A stretch of 64,000 nucleotides of DNA from Membranipora membranacea (Eukaryota > Bryozoa > Gymnolaemata > Cheilostomatida > Membraniporidae), in the NCBI GenBank assembly GCA_914767715.1, contig OU612074.1, positions 7,765,501-7,829,500 of the forward strand, in the 5' to 3' direction. Made by a program: the position numbers and the translations under genes. The notes under the pieces were generated by a model, which did not search any database, had not been told where the DNA came from, and saw only the letters and a program-made list of their open reading frames with translations. Below, in pieces: positions 33,694 to 45,121 of this stretch (within the stretch, counting starts at the first letter, position 1; each line of letters opens with the position of its first letter).

Positions 33694-34121
33694 TGTTTAT
33701 GTTGTTTGTTGTGAGTGGTTAGGTTGTTAGTTTTTATGTGAGTTTGATTATGGTATATGAACGTGAGGCCGCAGTGTACATCTATAAAAAAGAAAAACAA
33801 ATGGGATGTAAAACATAAACAATGAGTATTCCTTAACTTGCCTGGCTTAGGCCTACTGTTGTTTTTCCCTTAAAGTTGAGTGCAGCGAAGGGGGTGCACA
33901 GGGATTAATCATGTGTAGTGACAGGCAAGACCATTGGCTGATCAGTCTTATTAGAGGCGGAGAATGGCCTTGGTCTCCGCGCTAACAGCCAGTCCACGTT
34001 GCGTTCTCAAGTGGATAAGTGTGTTATATAAGAAATATAATTGTGAATGCAGACACCCATAAATAAAGTTGAATAGAAGCGTATGATATAGCTATTGTTG
34101 TGTTGGCTCATCACACTTGGG
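33694..34121 (-). repeat. Candidate 5' LTR with adjacent primer-binding site
   Basis: Plus-strand 33676-33693 reads CAGATCACTCGTGCACCA, like a tRNA 3' end (7-bp acceptor strand, discriminator, CCA). On the minus strand it would be the primer-binding site directly after an LTR ending CATAAACA at 33694. The far boundary (TGTGATGAGC at about 34121) is chosen because it gives TG...CA. There is no second LTR to compare. Confidence 0.4.
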
Positions 34122-36111
34122 ATCATAGGATTTAATTAAAACGGTCAATTTCAATCTTGATAACGGTATCTAGGCAACCTCTAAAACCATAAATCATAAC
34201 ATCAAAATTGACCAATAAGAGCTCGTATAATTTGAAGCGGATGATTTGAAATCATCGGAACTGGGCGATTTCGTATGACATCAGTCGTATTTTCACCACT
34301 TTCCGATGCCATTATTGAAATGCCAAGTAGGATCCCTCTACTCGCTTCGCTTACTTCTGAAATAACTATATCTATGAAGGGACAAGCTTGACTTCCTTAA
34401 CCTAACCACATTAACCCATTAACCCTAGCCGACCTGGAATCGAATAATGGACGATGGCTTGCCATATTGCCTAATACCTTCAAAATTGAAGTTGGCGATT
34501 ACTCTACATAACATAACATTGCGAATTAATAAAAAGGCAATTAAAATGTAATTTATGAGTTGTTGCTAGGCAACTATTCCCTCTAGATCAAATTATATGG
34601 TCATCTAGGTATGCCAAGTTAAATTAAGATATTAATAATATCATTTTACAGATCTCATGTTAATCGTGCATACTGTATAGCCAAGTCAAGTTGTCCCCCG
34701 CCCAAAAACAACCCGGGGACACTTTTCAACAATGTAACTTCCATGCCACAAGCCAATTTAAATGGGCAGTCAAATAAGACCTAGTGAATTTATAAATAGA
34801 GAAAACACATCAGAATTTGTGGTTGAGCTTTATTTTCCCGACAAGAAGCAGCATGACAAATCAAAGATCTGACACATAAATGATATTTTGAACAAATTTT
34901 CACATAGATATGGGTCTAAATTAGTTATCAAGGAGGATCACATGCTACACCACCACATACAACAAAACAAATCCATCAACAGGCAGAGTGCCAGATTAAT
35001 CAGATAACTCCATTTTAGAGTGCAGTGCCAGTGCGGCATAATGGGTAATATTTTGCGGCCTAATTGTGGCCTTATGCCTGTAAAACTTTAAATACATTAA
35101 TTTTGATTCCCCTTTTTTTAGGTGGAGAACCAAGTATGCATAGCACTCTGTAAGCTCAAGATATTTCTAAATAGTGGCCATTCTGTATTATGCATGTAGC
35201 TAAGCTTCCCAGCCACTCTTACTACTTTATCAAGTTGTTGTCCTTTCGAAATAACACAAAACAGTGACCTCTGAATGTTAAAATTACAAGTTTCTCTAAC
35301 ATTATAGTAATTCTTTTATTTTTGCAAAACAGTCTCTGTGGACAAAAATTCCTTTGTGACAAGTGCTCCTGCATTATGGCTGAGATGTTCCATACTGAAT
35401 TCTTCATTTCACAATCATTTGCGAAAATTTCCCTCCTTTGAGACAGGGCGGGAGCTGTAAGGTGAAAACTTTGACAGGACACAAAATATATTTGAAATTT
35501 TTTTTCCGCTCAACGAAAATACTTCCTTCTCCATCAAAACAGTACTGTATTAACTTGATTTACAAGTTAACCCCTGGGAGGGCGCTACAGCACCCCTCCT
35601 GCACCCACCCTGCGCTTTGTCATACACATGAAACATGGGGATACAGACATGTACACAATCAAATCATGAGGTAAAATGACATCACAAAACTCAAGAAGAT
35701 TAGATAAACCAGTGTTTCTGCCGAGTTGTTGGTTTTTGCAACATGCTGCAGTTTTTAGACATAAATCTGTTTTAGTTTTTACAAAATAGGAAGTGCCAAA
35801 GTTGCTACTCCAGTTCCAATTTTATCCCTAAAAGATATGTTGCGGCCTTTTGAGTTGAGCCGGCGTAAAATGTGGCCTTTTTCAAGAAAAGGTTGCCCAC
35901 CCATGAGCTAGATGATGATCTGCTCCGAAGGAGCTCATGGCAAAGAGTGAAATAATTATGGTACATGTGGGCAGTGTACAAATGAACAATGTAGAAAGCT
36001 TTCACTATGCTCTAATGGGAAGTTTTACATGAGATAGCTTTAGGCTTTGTTTATGTGATAAGTCATAATTATCAGTCATGATAATATGCTATTTGCTGAC
36101 CGTTACAGTAT
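34122..36111. other. No recognised gene; scattered repeat fragments
   Basis: Contains a diverged piece of the 3' end of the Deu-like SINE at 34742-34795 (GTCAAATAAGACCTAGTG, plus orientation). A relative of the GC-rich hairpin module lies at 35578-35625 (GGGAGGGCGCTACAGCACCCC). Open frames here have no motif. Confidence 0.45.
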
Positions 36112-36230
36112 TGACATTAGATAATCATAAAATGACTAGCATGAACAATTGACTCATTGGCTCAACGGTGAAAAGAAACAATCCTACAGAAGTTTTCCTT
36201 TAATTCGAAACCAAATAGTATAACTGAATA
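36112..36230 (+). repeat. Tandem-unit copy A, partial
   Basis: Matches 37893-38025, the 3' part of copy B (shared GACTCATTGGCTCAACGGTG and AGTTTTCCTTTAATTCGAAA). It stops at GAATA at 36230, where an unrelated 1.27-kb block begins. Confidence 0.75.
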
Positions 36231-36299
36231 GTGTAGAGGATTTTAAGGGGGGTTACCCTAAGGCGGCGATACCCGCCGCTGCAACCACGCACATTGCCT

Positions 36300-36560
36300 A
36301 TTTCTACTGAGTACGCCGACTCTCTAAAGCGAGTACGCCGACTCTATCTGCCTGGAAATATACCGAGTACGACGATTCTATCTGCCTGTGAATATACAGA
36401 GTACGATGACTCTAACTGAGGGGGGGGTGACGAGTACGACGACTCTAACTGAGGGGGGGTGGGTGACGAGTACGACGACTCTAACTGAGGGGGGGGTTGA
36501 CGAGTACGACGACTCTAACTGAGGGGGGGGGGGTAACGAGTAAGACGACTCTATCTGGGC
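36300..36560. repeat. Minisatellite of GAGTACGACGACTC with G-runs
   Basis: About eight units contain GAGTACGACGACTC (itself GAGT...ACTC), joined by CTAACTGAGGGGGGG or CTATCTGCCTGG linkers. G-runs of 7-10 recur. A further GGGGG run is at 36602-36614. Confidence 0.85.
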
Positions 36561-36644
36561 TGGGAATATAATTGACCTGACTTTGGGGCTGGCTTCGGGG
36601 GTGGGGGGGGGGGGAATATGTGGACAAAGATAGTAGGCTTATTT

Positions 36645-36770
36645 ATCTGGCAAGATTAATTTGGGAGGGAAGGGATATGGACAAACTATTAACATATTTA
36701 TCAGGCAAAATAAATTGGGGAGGGAAGGGATATGGACAAACTATTATTATTATTTATTCGTCGGGCGAGA
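36645..36770. repeat. About 66-bp tandem repeat, two to three copies
   Basis: GGGATATGGACAAACTATTA followed by ATTTATC and GGCAAAATAAATTGGGGAGG repeats at 36671 and 36727, with a first diverged copy before. Short ACTGG-type repeats at 36907-36948 follow. Three diverged ~90-bp units around TTCAGTTATAAAAAGCATAA occur at 37210-37400. Confidence 0.7.
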
Positions 36771-37506
36771 CAAAAGGAAGCAAATGGGCCAGGGGAAGAC
36801 GGTTGGACAATATAATCAATGGGAGGGAATGGGTATAGATAAAATAAATAACCACATGGGGGGAAGGGAATGGCTCTGGGTTTACAACTATCTTTGCGAG
36901 AAAACTTGACTGGACTGGAACTGGACTGGATTGAACTGAACTGGACTGGCAATCAGGTCAATGGATGCAGTGGTGCAATGGGGGTTTTCACTTGGCCTCT
37001 ACCTACTACCCAAGGGAGGCTACAGTCTAACAACAGAGTAAAAACAAGGCAACATTATGTCAAGGCAGGGAGGTCTGCCAGCAGGCAGAACTCAAGAAAC
37101 TTACTTCAATAGGTTGTGTTCAGTTGTAAGGCACTTTATTGGTGATCTGTTTACTAGTTTGAAAATATAAGGTCTTGTTGCTTCAGCTGCTACATACTAA
37201 CTGACTAGACTCTTCTGATGTTCAGTTATAAAAAGCATAATGTAATATGATACTGGCTGATGCAACAGCAGGAAACAGGGAACATTCTAGATGGGTGTGT
37301 AAGAGTTAAAATCAGTTATTAAAAGCATAATTATAATACAGGCTGATGAAATATTTTAGATGGATTGTAATAGTTAAATTCAGTTATTGAAAGCATATTA
37401 TTATTAAAATTAGAAAATTTATAAAAATGATGAAAGGGGAAGACAACTCATGATTCATGAATTTATATTTGAATGTTCAGCTGTGGGGGAAAAATCCACC
37501 ACAATA

Positions 37507-38395
37507 GGCCATGAAAATACTCTTACTGCCGAATACCTCACACATTATTTATGAGCCTTATCAATAAAATGCGGTATTTAGAAACTTGGGCTATTTTCAT
37601 GACTCACTTCATCAACATAGAGTGATCAATAACAGCCTATATAATAATTGTTATGTCAAGGAAGTTTCATTTTATCATTGAATATTCAGGGCAGTTTCAT
37701 TTTGGTTTTTGACTGCAGTAGAGTAGCACAGGCACAGTCACTTTGAGATATACATCAGTAAGCCAAGCAAGTAAAAACTACACTAGTAAAGTAACTTAAC
37801 TACTGAGGGTACAGGTAAGACACTGGTTTCTTATACTTAGATCTGAGTCCCTGTTTGTATCTTGGAGGACTTTAAGAAGTCACGGAAACCTCCGCTGCTC
37901 TCGTATATCGTATTGATAATCATAAAATTAATAGCATGAGCAATTGACTCATTGGCTCAACAGTGAAAAGAAACAATTCTACAGAAGTTTTCCTTTAATT
38001 CGAAAGCAAATAGTATAGCTGAATAGGCCATAAAAATACTCTTGCTGCACGATACCTCACACATTAACAGCAAGCCTTATCAATAAACTTAGGTATTTGG
38101 AAACTTGTGCTATTTTCATGACTCACTGCATCAACATAAATTGATCAATAACAGCCCACAATGATTGTATTGTAATGTTAAGAAAGTTTCATTTTGTCAT
38201 TGGTTACTCAGGGCAGTTTCATTCTGGTTACTGACTGCAGTAGCACAGGCACAGTCACTTTGAGATATATATCAGTAAGCCAAGCAAGTAATAGCTACAC
38301 TAGTAAAGTAACTTAACTACTGAGGGTACAGGTAAGACACTGGTTTCTTATACTTAGATCTGAGTCCCTGTTTGTATCTTGGAGGACTTTAAGAA
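37507..38395 (+). repeat. Direct tandem duplication, unit 519 bp (copies B and C)
   Basis: Copy B is 37507-38025 and copy C (3'-truncated) is 38026-38395. Both start GGCCAT(G/A)AAAATACTCTT and share CAGGTAAGACACTGGTTTC and CTGTTTGTATCTTGGAGGAC. No ORF. Confidence 0.85.
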
Positions 38396-38879
38396 AGAAC
38401 CTAACAAGCAACTTTAGCCTTAGCTATTTGAATAGCAAGTTTGATGCATTCAAAGAAGTGATGACATAGTTGCATACAGGGTACACTGGTTCAATCTGGA
38501 TATGACTGTGACAGCTGGTTGGGCATACCGCATTCAAGTTGAAGTTTTATCCTGAGGTTTATGAGAGTAAAGCTAATTTTTTGTAGGGACAATTGATCCT
38601 GTGCCATAACATCCAGGTGTGTTTCTTTTCAATTTAGCGCCAGCGTAGCTTCAAATGACTGTTAATTGTGTTGATAAGTCTGCATATATCGGTAGCAAAA
38701 ACAGCATTGTGGCAACTGAAGGGGGAAGGAAATTTAAACGCCCTACGGGAACCAGGGGAGGGCGATTTTATCGTCTTGATAATGACCTGGGAAATGTCTC
38801 TACTAACCATCGATGGATTTAAACCATTGAACATTGAGTGAGATGTCAGTTGATTTTTTTCCAGTCGAATAAATAAGAT
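38396..38879. promoter_or_regulatory. 5' flank of the TRIM gene
   Basis: 484 bp between the tandem repeat and the start codon, no TATA box recognised. A CGCCCTACGGGAACCAGGGGA-like imperfect hairpin lies at 38739-38765. Confidence 0.3.
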
Positions 38880-41800
38880 ATGAGCGAGACAGAGAATTGC
38901 GGTTTCTGTTTTCGAGAGTTTTTTGAGATGATAGATCCTCGAAAGATGGCCTGTGGACATGTTTACTGTCTACCTTGTATGAAGGAGCACACTGAGAATA
39001 CTGAAGGTGTTGAGTGTGCTTACAAGTACTGCAGGTTAGTTCAGATATATCAGATCCCATATTTGCTGATATTTAATGCAGTGGTTCATGTTCTTACTGT
39101 GGATGTGAGACCGTTTTCTGCATTTGAACAGCCATTGTCCTTAAATACTTTTTTGAAATTAGACAAAAAGCTTAGGATTTGAGGTTCCATAAACTCTAAA
39201 AAGAATGACCTACCAATTTTACACAATGAGGAAATTATAATCAGGAATTGAAAAATGATTGAAGCATGAATAGATATCGAGTGCAATTTACATTCACCGA
39301 TCAGCCATATTTTCCTTATATATTGAATTGAATTGAAACCGATAAATGATTCTTAATAAATAGCGGATACAATGTACTAAAAACAAAGTAAACAATATCG
39401 AAATTGCTTGATACAATGTAATTCATTTTGCATGATGGTTTTTTCTAATTTGTACATAGTTTCAATGCTTACAGTGAACTGTGCCCACATGACAAGGTCG
39501 CAAAATTACCAAAGTACACCAAAGAAGAAGAAGCTGAAATAGAGACCACTTCATTTTGTGGTTGTGAGGGATGTGATGGACAAAAGGCTATATGTTACTG
39601 TATAGACTGTGGAAGATGCCTCTGTAAACATCATGAGAAGGTGTTTAAAAATTCAAATAACAAATTTTCAGATTACTCTAGATTTTGAGATGTTCTATGT
39701 CTAAGGTACTTATTCAGAAAGTCAGCAGAGCTCAAGCCAAATGAACAAAAAGTATAAAGTCTCAAGTAAATAGGTGTACTGCAAGAGCTACCTTCATTAA
39801 CTTTATCACTGCGCCTTGCATGAAATTTGCTTTGTTTCAGGAACATCCCGCATTCTTTGGCACACGCCACATACTGATAGATGTAAAGATCTATGAAGAG
39901 GCTCCTGAGGATTTTGACCGCCCCATATGTGATGAACATGGTGAAAGTTATACAAGAGCTTGTGAGACATGTTTGAAGCTTCTCTGCAATGACTGTGATG
40001 TCTTTGAGAAGGCATGTGGAGGTGAGCCAAGCATTATTATCAAACAACCTCCGAATCAGATTTTAGACTAGACCCAGGGATAGTGTTCTCCAATCAGCAT
40101 GCGTCATGACTCAGGTTTAATACTCGCATCTGTGGATTCATTGACTGGACTATGCATAGCAGATTGTATATTTTCATTCAAATCAATCCAGGAAGTCAGA
40201 TACATCACAAGTTGAAAGGATTTGGAACCTTTGAAAAAGAAGTAAACAAAGAGTTTCAAGATATGATAGAATCAGCATCAGAGAGATTGACAGAGATGTG
40301 TAAGAAAGAGAAGAGAGTATGGAGTAAAGAGGAAGAGGTTATAGAGCAGTATGATGAGCTCATCACTGAAGTAGATCAGAGAACAGAAGAGCATGTGAGA
40401 TCAAATTTTTTAACAACACTTACTTGTATTTGTTAAAGATTTTGTAAAGGAACAGGGTTCTTGGTATCATTTTTGAGCTTGAAATGAGATTAAGACAGCT
40501 ATCACACATGCATTTGCATGAAAAATAAGTCTTCAGGGTTACTTGGTCTGGTAGGTTTTGGGGTTATAAGTTAACACTATTGAGTTGCCTACTCATGCAC
40601 AGCCCAACTTGTCCAGGCGATTTGTAATGAGCCTATTATGGGGGAAATACAGTCATATTGTGGTTAGATAACAACTTTTGGAAATACATGACAAAGTCAC
40701 TCACAAGTCTGTCGATGACATAAAAGTTCAAATTTAATGAGTTGAGACCGCTAATCAAAACAACCTTCATTTCTGTTATGCGCCCATGTTGAAGAAGAGA
40801 TTAGAAGAACCACTGTACCAAAGATTATAAATACTGACTGTACATTACAATCAATGACTATGACCCATTCCCTGTCCACAGCTTTTCAAGCGAGTGACTT
40901 TCATTTCATACCGCTGCGCTTGTTTGCTCTGTTTGAATAAGATTACACTGGAGCAATGGATTCTTCCTGCTGGCAAAGCCTTGCTTATTTCAGATTTACC
41001 TAAAAATGGTATATACAATGCTTTATGGTTAGTACCAAATCTTGCGATAATATCCAACACTAGCCCCCCAAATAAGATCCATACTGATGAAATAACTCAA
41101 AAACTCGACAAATTAATTTCCTATGTGACTGATGTGTGCTTTGACATAGGTTCTCATATGGCCTGCTGCACTCAGTCAGTAATATTGATAGTCCATAGTC
41201 AGATGTGCTGAGTATCTGTGATGCACAGATGGACAAGAAATGATGTAAAATTATTTTAGATTTTTGTGCAAATTAGAAAAACATCCTGTCTACATGTGTA
41301 AATTATGTATCTCCCATTGAAATTCTATTGAAAGCCACTAATCATAAAGCATAACGGCTGAAGACAGAGTTTGATTGGAATGTCATATCTTAGTATTTAT
41401 AATCTTCAATACAATCCATGTAGCCACAATCTCATTTATTCATCAAATAAATATAAACAAAACCTTGAAATACTTAGCGGTGTATTGATCTGCCTTTATA
41501 TTGCCAATTTCTATCTCGAGCAGTAACCATGGTTAACAGAAAATGTTGTATCTGTCAAAGCACTGTGGGTTATTTCAAGTGGCCGAAATCATACAGATGT
41601 AAACTTGAGTGGTGTGACTACCTCAGGGACATTTTCCCTATGATAATCACACGGTCTCGATGTCGATTTGCTACAATTGCCTCCTGAATGATATTCAATC
41701 TCGCTCTCACTGGATCTGTTAATCTCCCTATAATTTTCACTCTCGCTGTCGGATGAGCTAGAATTGTAAATTTTGCCGTGCTTGATTTCGATCGTTTGCT

Positions 41801-44504
41801 TTATCATTCAATTATGAAATTTTATACACGATCCCATTTTACCAGCTAAGCCACATAACATGGGACAGATTAACTTTGCATTGTATTCACTCATTCATTC
41901 AATAGATAAATTCTGTGTGGTTTAATATTGTATGCAGGGAATATCAAAACCACTGTGTCATAACAAAAAGTCTTATTTACGAGATACTGTATATTCCCAT
42001 TATAATCTAAGGTACTAAAAAGGTACTATTTTCTACAAGTGATCACAACTCCAAAGGAGAAAAATTGTACCTTTTTAGTACCTTCTCATCCCAACTTTGA
42101 GTGAAAATAATTCTTAACTGGGCCACAGGCTGCTTTTGGACATAGCATAATGTTCTAAACTAGACTGAGAGCTCTAGAATGATACCAAAAACCTGTTCCC
42201 TTTACAAACACTTTAAGACGTAATTTTTTTTAGACCACTGCCTAGCATTGCGTAAGACAATATAATGTTGATGTCTGTCTATGTAGACAATGGCTGCACC
42301 GAGGGGCTGCACCGAGGGGCTGCACCGAGGGGCTGCACCGAGGGGCTGCACCGAGGGGCTGCACCGAGGGGCTGCACCGAGGGGCTGCACCGAGGGGCTG
42401 CACCGAGGGGCTGCACCGAGGGGCTGCGAGGAAGAGTGCCACTTTTCAACCACTGAAAGCTTTAGCCCAGTGAGAAGCATAGAGCTACACGGCCGGAGTT
42501 GTAGTGGTTTATGACAGGACCCGCCTGTACAGAGCTATACCATACAGGAGGGTTCTTTTATATGCATGCACAATGTTGTTGTACATACAGAAGATCTCCT
42601 TTATTTTTAATTTTGATCCAAAGGGACTGTGTGACCAGTCAAAGTCGAAACAATTTTTGGTCTCAGACAGGGTTTGAACCCGCAACCGGCTGGTCTACTG
42701 GCAGTCGGGCTTACCACTGAGCCAAACTGACTGACTATGCACAAGACTAACGATTCAATATTCCATGGCAATTGTGCACTCTGCAACCAATCACCATTTT
42801 ACACCCCCTCTCGATTTCAGATTCAACAATTGAGAGCTGAAGCAGAGCTGATGAAAAGACAATTGAGAGAGAAGCAGAAGTCAGTCACACAGAAAGCTGT
42901 AGACTTCACTTCGCAGATGTTAGACAGGCGAGCACAGATTGAACTGCAACGCAGCAGGCTCGGTCGACTGAAGGACTTCTCCCATATAACTGAGAAAATC
43001 AAACAAAGAGGAGAGAGAAAAGGGGAGATGGAGCAAAGCCTACAGGCAAAGGATGGGGAGTTTGATGCTGAATGTGAAGAAGTCATATACTCTAAAGGTT
43101 AATAAAATACTAGATGCAGTATATCAGTTCCTGCAAATTTCTGCATAAATTGTTAAATATGCTGCTATAGAATAAAATCAACAGATAACCAATTCCCCGA
43201 GCCACAAGCAGCATAGCCATGCGTTGTTTCAATACCACAGACCTTATAATCAACTTGAGTAGGATACTATGTGGAGAAAAAAAATCGAGATACTTAAATT
43301 TTGGATTTTAATAAAAAGTATATCGTTACGTCATCGACTACCAAGTGCCTCACTTGAGCTGTATGAGGAGCTAAAATACCGGTACAAATATATTTTCGAT
43401 AATGACTGGGTGATTAAAATTTTCTGTTTCTAGTCCAATTGTAGCTGTTTAGTCACTGAAGATAAGTATAAATATGTTTTACTTGCAGATATTGGGTTAG
43501 AGCTGGAATTTGCTGTAGCGAACATTCCGAAAAGGCTTCGTTACAAATCTGCACATGACACAAAAACCCATTGTGCGACAGTTCATCATCACAGCAATAC
43601 CTGTGATCTTCTACTCGGTTGTAACACCGATGTAAAACAGATGTCATCAAATGGTGGAGACATGTTGAGTATCACGAACCAGCAATGGGCGCGTGTCAAG
43701 GAGAACGAAGATGAGATCTTCATCTCAACTCAAAAAGATGGTATGGTTCGTGTACTCAAGTATAACCAACATACTTCTGTCCCTGGGAGTCACAAGGAGC
43801 TTTTCAACTTCCCTGTAAAGAGTACTAGTTTTCTAAGTGTTTCATCTGGATACATAGCAGCTTTAGACAGGGATAATAAAACATTACAGCTCTACAACAG
43901 AACCACCAAAACTCTGGCAATGGCTGCTTTACCAGGTCATACCAATCCATACAACCTCCATTTCCTCCCAGATGGTAGTCTTGTGGTTACTGGTGAAGGG
44001 AATAAGGTTATCAAGTACAGAATAAAAAAAAGTGGAGAACTAGAAGAAGTATGGACTTGTGATGGACCAGAGGTTGCGATTGGAATAACCAGTGACAGCA
44101 AAAAGCTCACGTTTGTCAGTGGAGCGAATAACAAGACGATATATATGATCAATGAAGAAGGTGAGTGGTACTGTGTAATAATATTTCAGTTTTTTCCAAC
44201 AGTATTAGATTTTTTATTAAATTAAAATCAATTAAATAATAAGCGATCATCCATAAGCGGTCATTCAGGCAGCCTGATCATAAAATTGAACTCTGATTTC
44301 TGTTTTGCTCAATCAGTAGTTTTCCTAAAATCCCCTGATCATTAATTCAATACAATTGTACTTGTTACAGGTAAGAAGGTGGGAGAGCTGACACATGAGA
44401 AACTACCTGCACACTACGAAGATATCAGTGTCTGTGGATCACAGCTGGCTGTAGCTGGTTGGGATGGAAATAATGTTCTACTGTTTGATCTGGTAGTGGA
44501 CTGA
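38880..44504 (+). CDS. TRIM-like protein: RING, B-boxes, coiled coil, beta-propeller (7 exons, 595 aa)
   Basis: Exons: 38880-39034, 39475-39640, 39841-40021, 40192-40394, 42821-43097, 43489-44160, 44371-44504; CDS 1788 nt, all phases agree. Residues 1-52 are a short RING (CGFC, CGHVYCLPC, C-x4-C). About 55-165 are two B-box-like zinc regions (CGCEGC...CYCIDCGRCLCKHH; CDEHGESYTRACETC). About 170-330 are coiled coil (QIQQLRAEAELMKRQLREK). About 335-595 are a beta-propeller-like region (IAALDRDNKTLQLYNR, LHFLPDGSLVVTGEGNK, VAGWDGNNVLLFDL). This is the architecture of TRIM-NHL/TRIM56-like E3 ubiquitin ligases: RING recruits E2, the propeller binds substrate. The RING lacks some usual spacing, so ligase activity is inferred. 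A decaying paralogue is at 24566-28899 in opposite orientation. Its stop lies 617 bp from the RAD17 stop (convergent). Confidence 0.87.
41529..41684 (+). CDS. Possible THAP-like zinc-finger fragment in a TRIM intron
   Basis: A good start context (ACCATGG) opens a 51-codon frame MVNRKCCICQSTVGYFKWPK...LEWCDYL. It resembles the first third of a THAP domain (Cys pair, F-x-W/FP, K-x-x-W). The later C-x2-H pair is absent. It may be a transposon scrap; the function call is weak. The acidic Ser-rich frame on the opposite strand (41589-41807) has no recognised motif. Confidence 0.2.
42009..42084. repeat. Perfect 18-bp inverted repeat
   Basis: AAGGTACTAAAAAGGTAC at 42009-42026 is the exact complement of 42067-42084, with a 40-nt loop, in TRIM intron 4. 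Terminal repeats of a small element are one explanation. Confidence 0.75.
42292..42428. repeat. 13-bp GC-rich minisatellite, about ten perfect units
   Basis: Unit CTGCACCGAGGGG repeats about 10 times with no visible variation in TRIM intron 4. Because 13 is not a multiple of 3 and the unit has no stops, all frames on both strands stay open, giving several spurious Pro/Gly/Ala-rich ORFs. Confidence 0.95.
42512..42738 (-). mobile_element. tRNA-headed SINE related to the Deu-like SINE
   Basis: On the minus strand a tRNA-like head starts near 42738 (A box TTTGGCTCAGTGGTAAGC, B box GGGTTCAAACCC). The body GGAGATCTTCTGTATG ... GCATGCATATAAAAGAACCC parallels the GGAGGTCTACTGTGTG ... GCATGCAGTATAAAGATCC of the SINE at 32364-32688. 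The tRNA heads differ. Confidence 0.65.
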
Positions 44505-45121
44505 CATGCATGGAATTAGCATGATTGTCTTTCTAGGTATCTTGTATGTATCATTTTATCATATTACTCTACTGCAAACTTTTATTCTGATTGGCTGATA
44601 TTGAGAGAGAAAAATTATCCAGTATATTCATAATGATAGTGAGCTATATGAATCCACAATACACCTGTTCGTCATTAAATTCAATTTTATTTTTATTTAA
44701 ATTGTCATTTTTGATTTGATCATTCTTGTTCTCTTTTATTGTAGATTCACCTGCAACACCCATGTGGATACGCAAGACCTATTCAATATAATATCATCAA
44801 TGATTAATTATTTCTGTTTGAAGATGTTCGAATTAACTTTTAATCATTACTGTATTTTGCCATACATTATAGAAACACTATGCACGAGCTGTTTTGTATA
44901 ATTATATCCAATCAAAATTAATGTTTTACACTCACCATATTTATGCTGCTGTTTTTAACTCATATTACTATTGCTGGAATATCTGCATCTATTCTATCTG
45001 TTTAATTGTGATATCTGCGAGTAGTAGACACATAACTAATTTGATAGCCCAGAACGATTTGAAGACAATATATATTAACATTGGACCTTCATTCAAGTTT
45101 GAAAATAAATACTCCACTATA
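44505..45121. other. Convergent intergenic region between TRIM and RAD17
   Basis: 617 bp holding both 3' ends. AATAAA occurs on the plus strand near 45105; T-rich runs near 44684-44698 give AATAAA on the minus strand. Polyadenylation sites are therefore plausible for both genes. No gene lies between. Confidence 0.4.

Larger units (their letters stand above)
29439..34121 (-). mobile_element. Degenerate Ty3/gypsy LTR retrotransposon
   Basis: Gag, protease, reverse transcriptase, RNase H and integrase follow in gypsy order on the minus strand. They are broken by frame changes near 33005, 31880, 31250, 30640 and 29900, and by a SINE at 32364-32688. Family resemblance is to the K02A2.6-like metazoan gypsy group (RT core VVADDILIYG). 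A candidate 5' LTR lies at 33694-34121 with a primer-binding site beside it. No 3' LTR was found, so the left end is probably lost. Confidence 0.85.
36231..37502. mobile_element. 1.27-kb inserted block with minisatellites, AATA at both edges
   Basis: The B/C junction of the tandem array (GAATA|GGCCAT, 38025/38026) is the uninterrupted form of the sequence split here. AATA is present at 36227-36230 and 37503-37506. The block's ends are roughly inverted (GTGTAGAGGATTTT and AAAATCCACCACA). The interior is mostly tandem repeats, with no transposase. Confidence 0.5.

Noticed and set aside
36300-36560. CRISPR-like repeat-spacer pattern
   Set aside because: Units and linkers are both repeated; the genome is eukaryotic; it is a minisatellite.
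42202-42514. Four overlapping Pro/Gly/Ala-rich ORFs on both strands
   Set aside because: All are readings of the 13-bp minisatellite, which has no stop in any frame.
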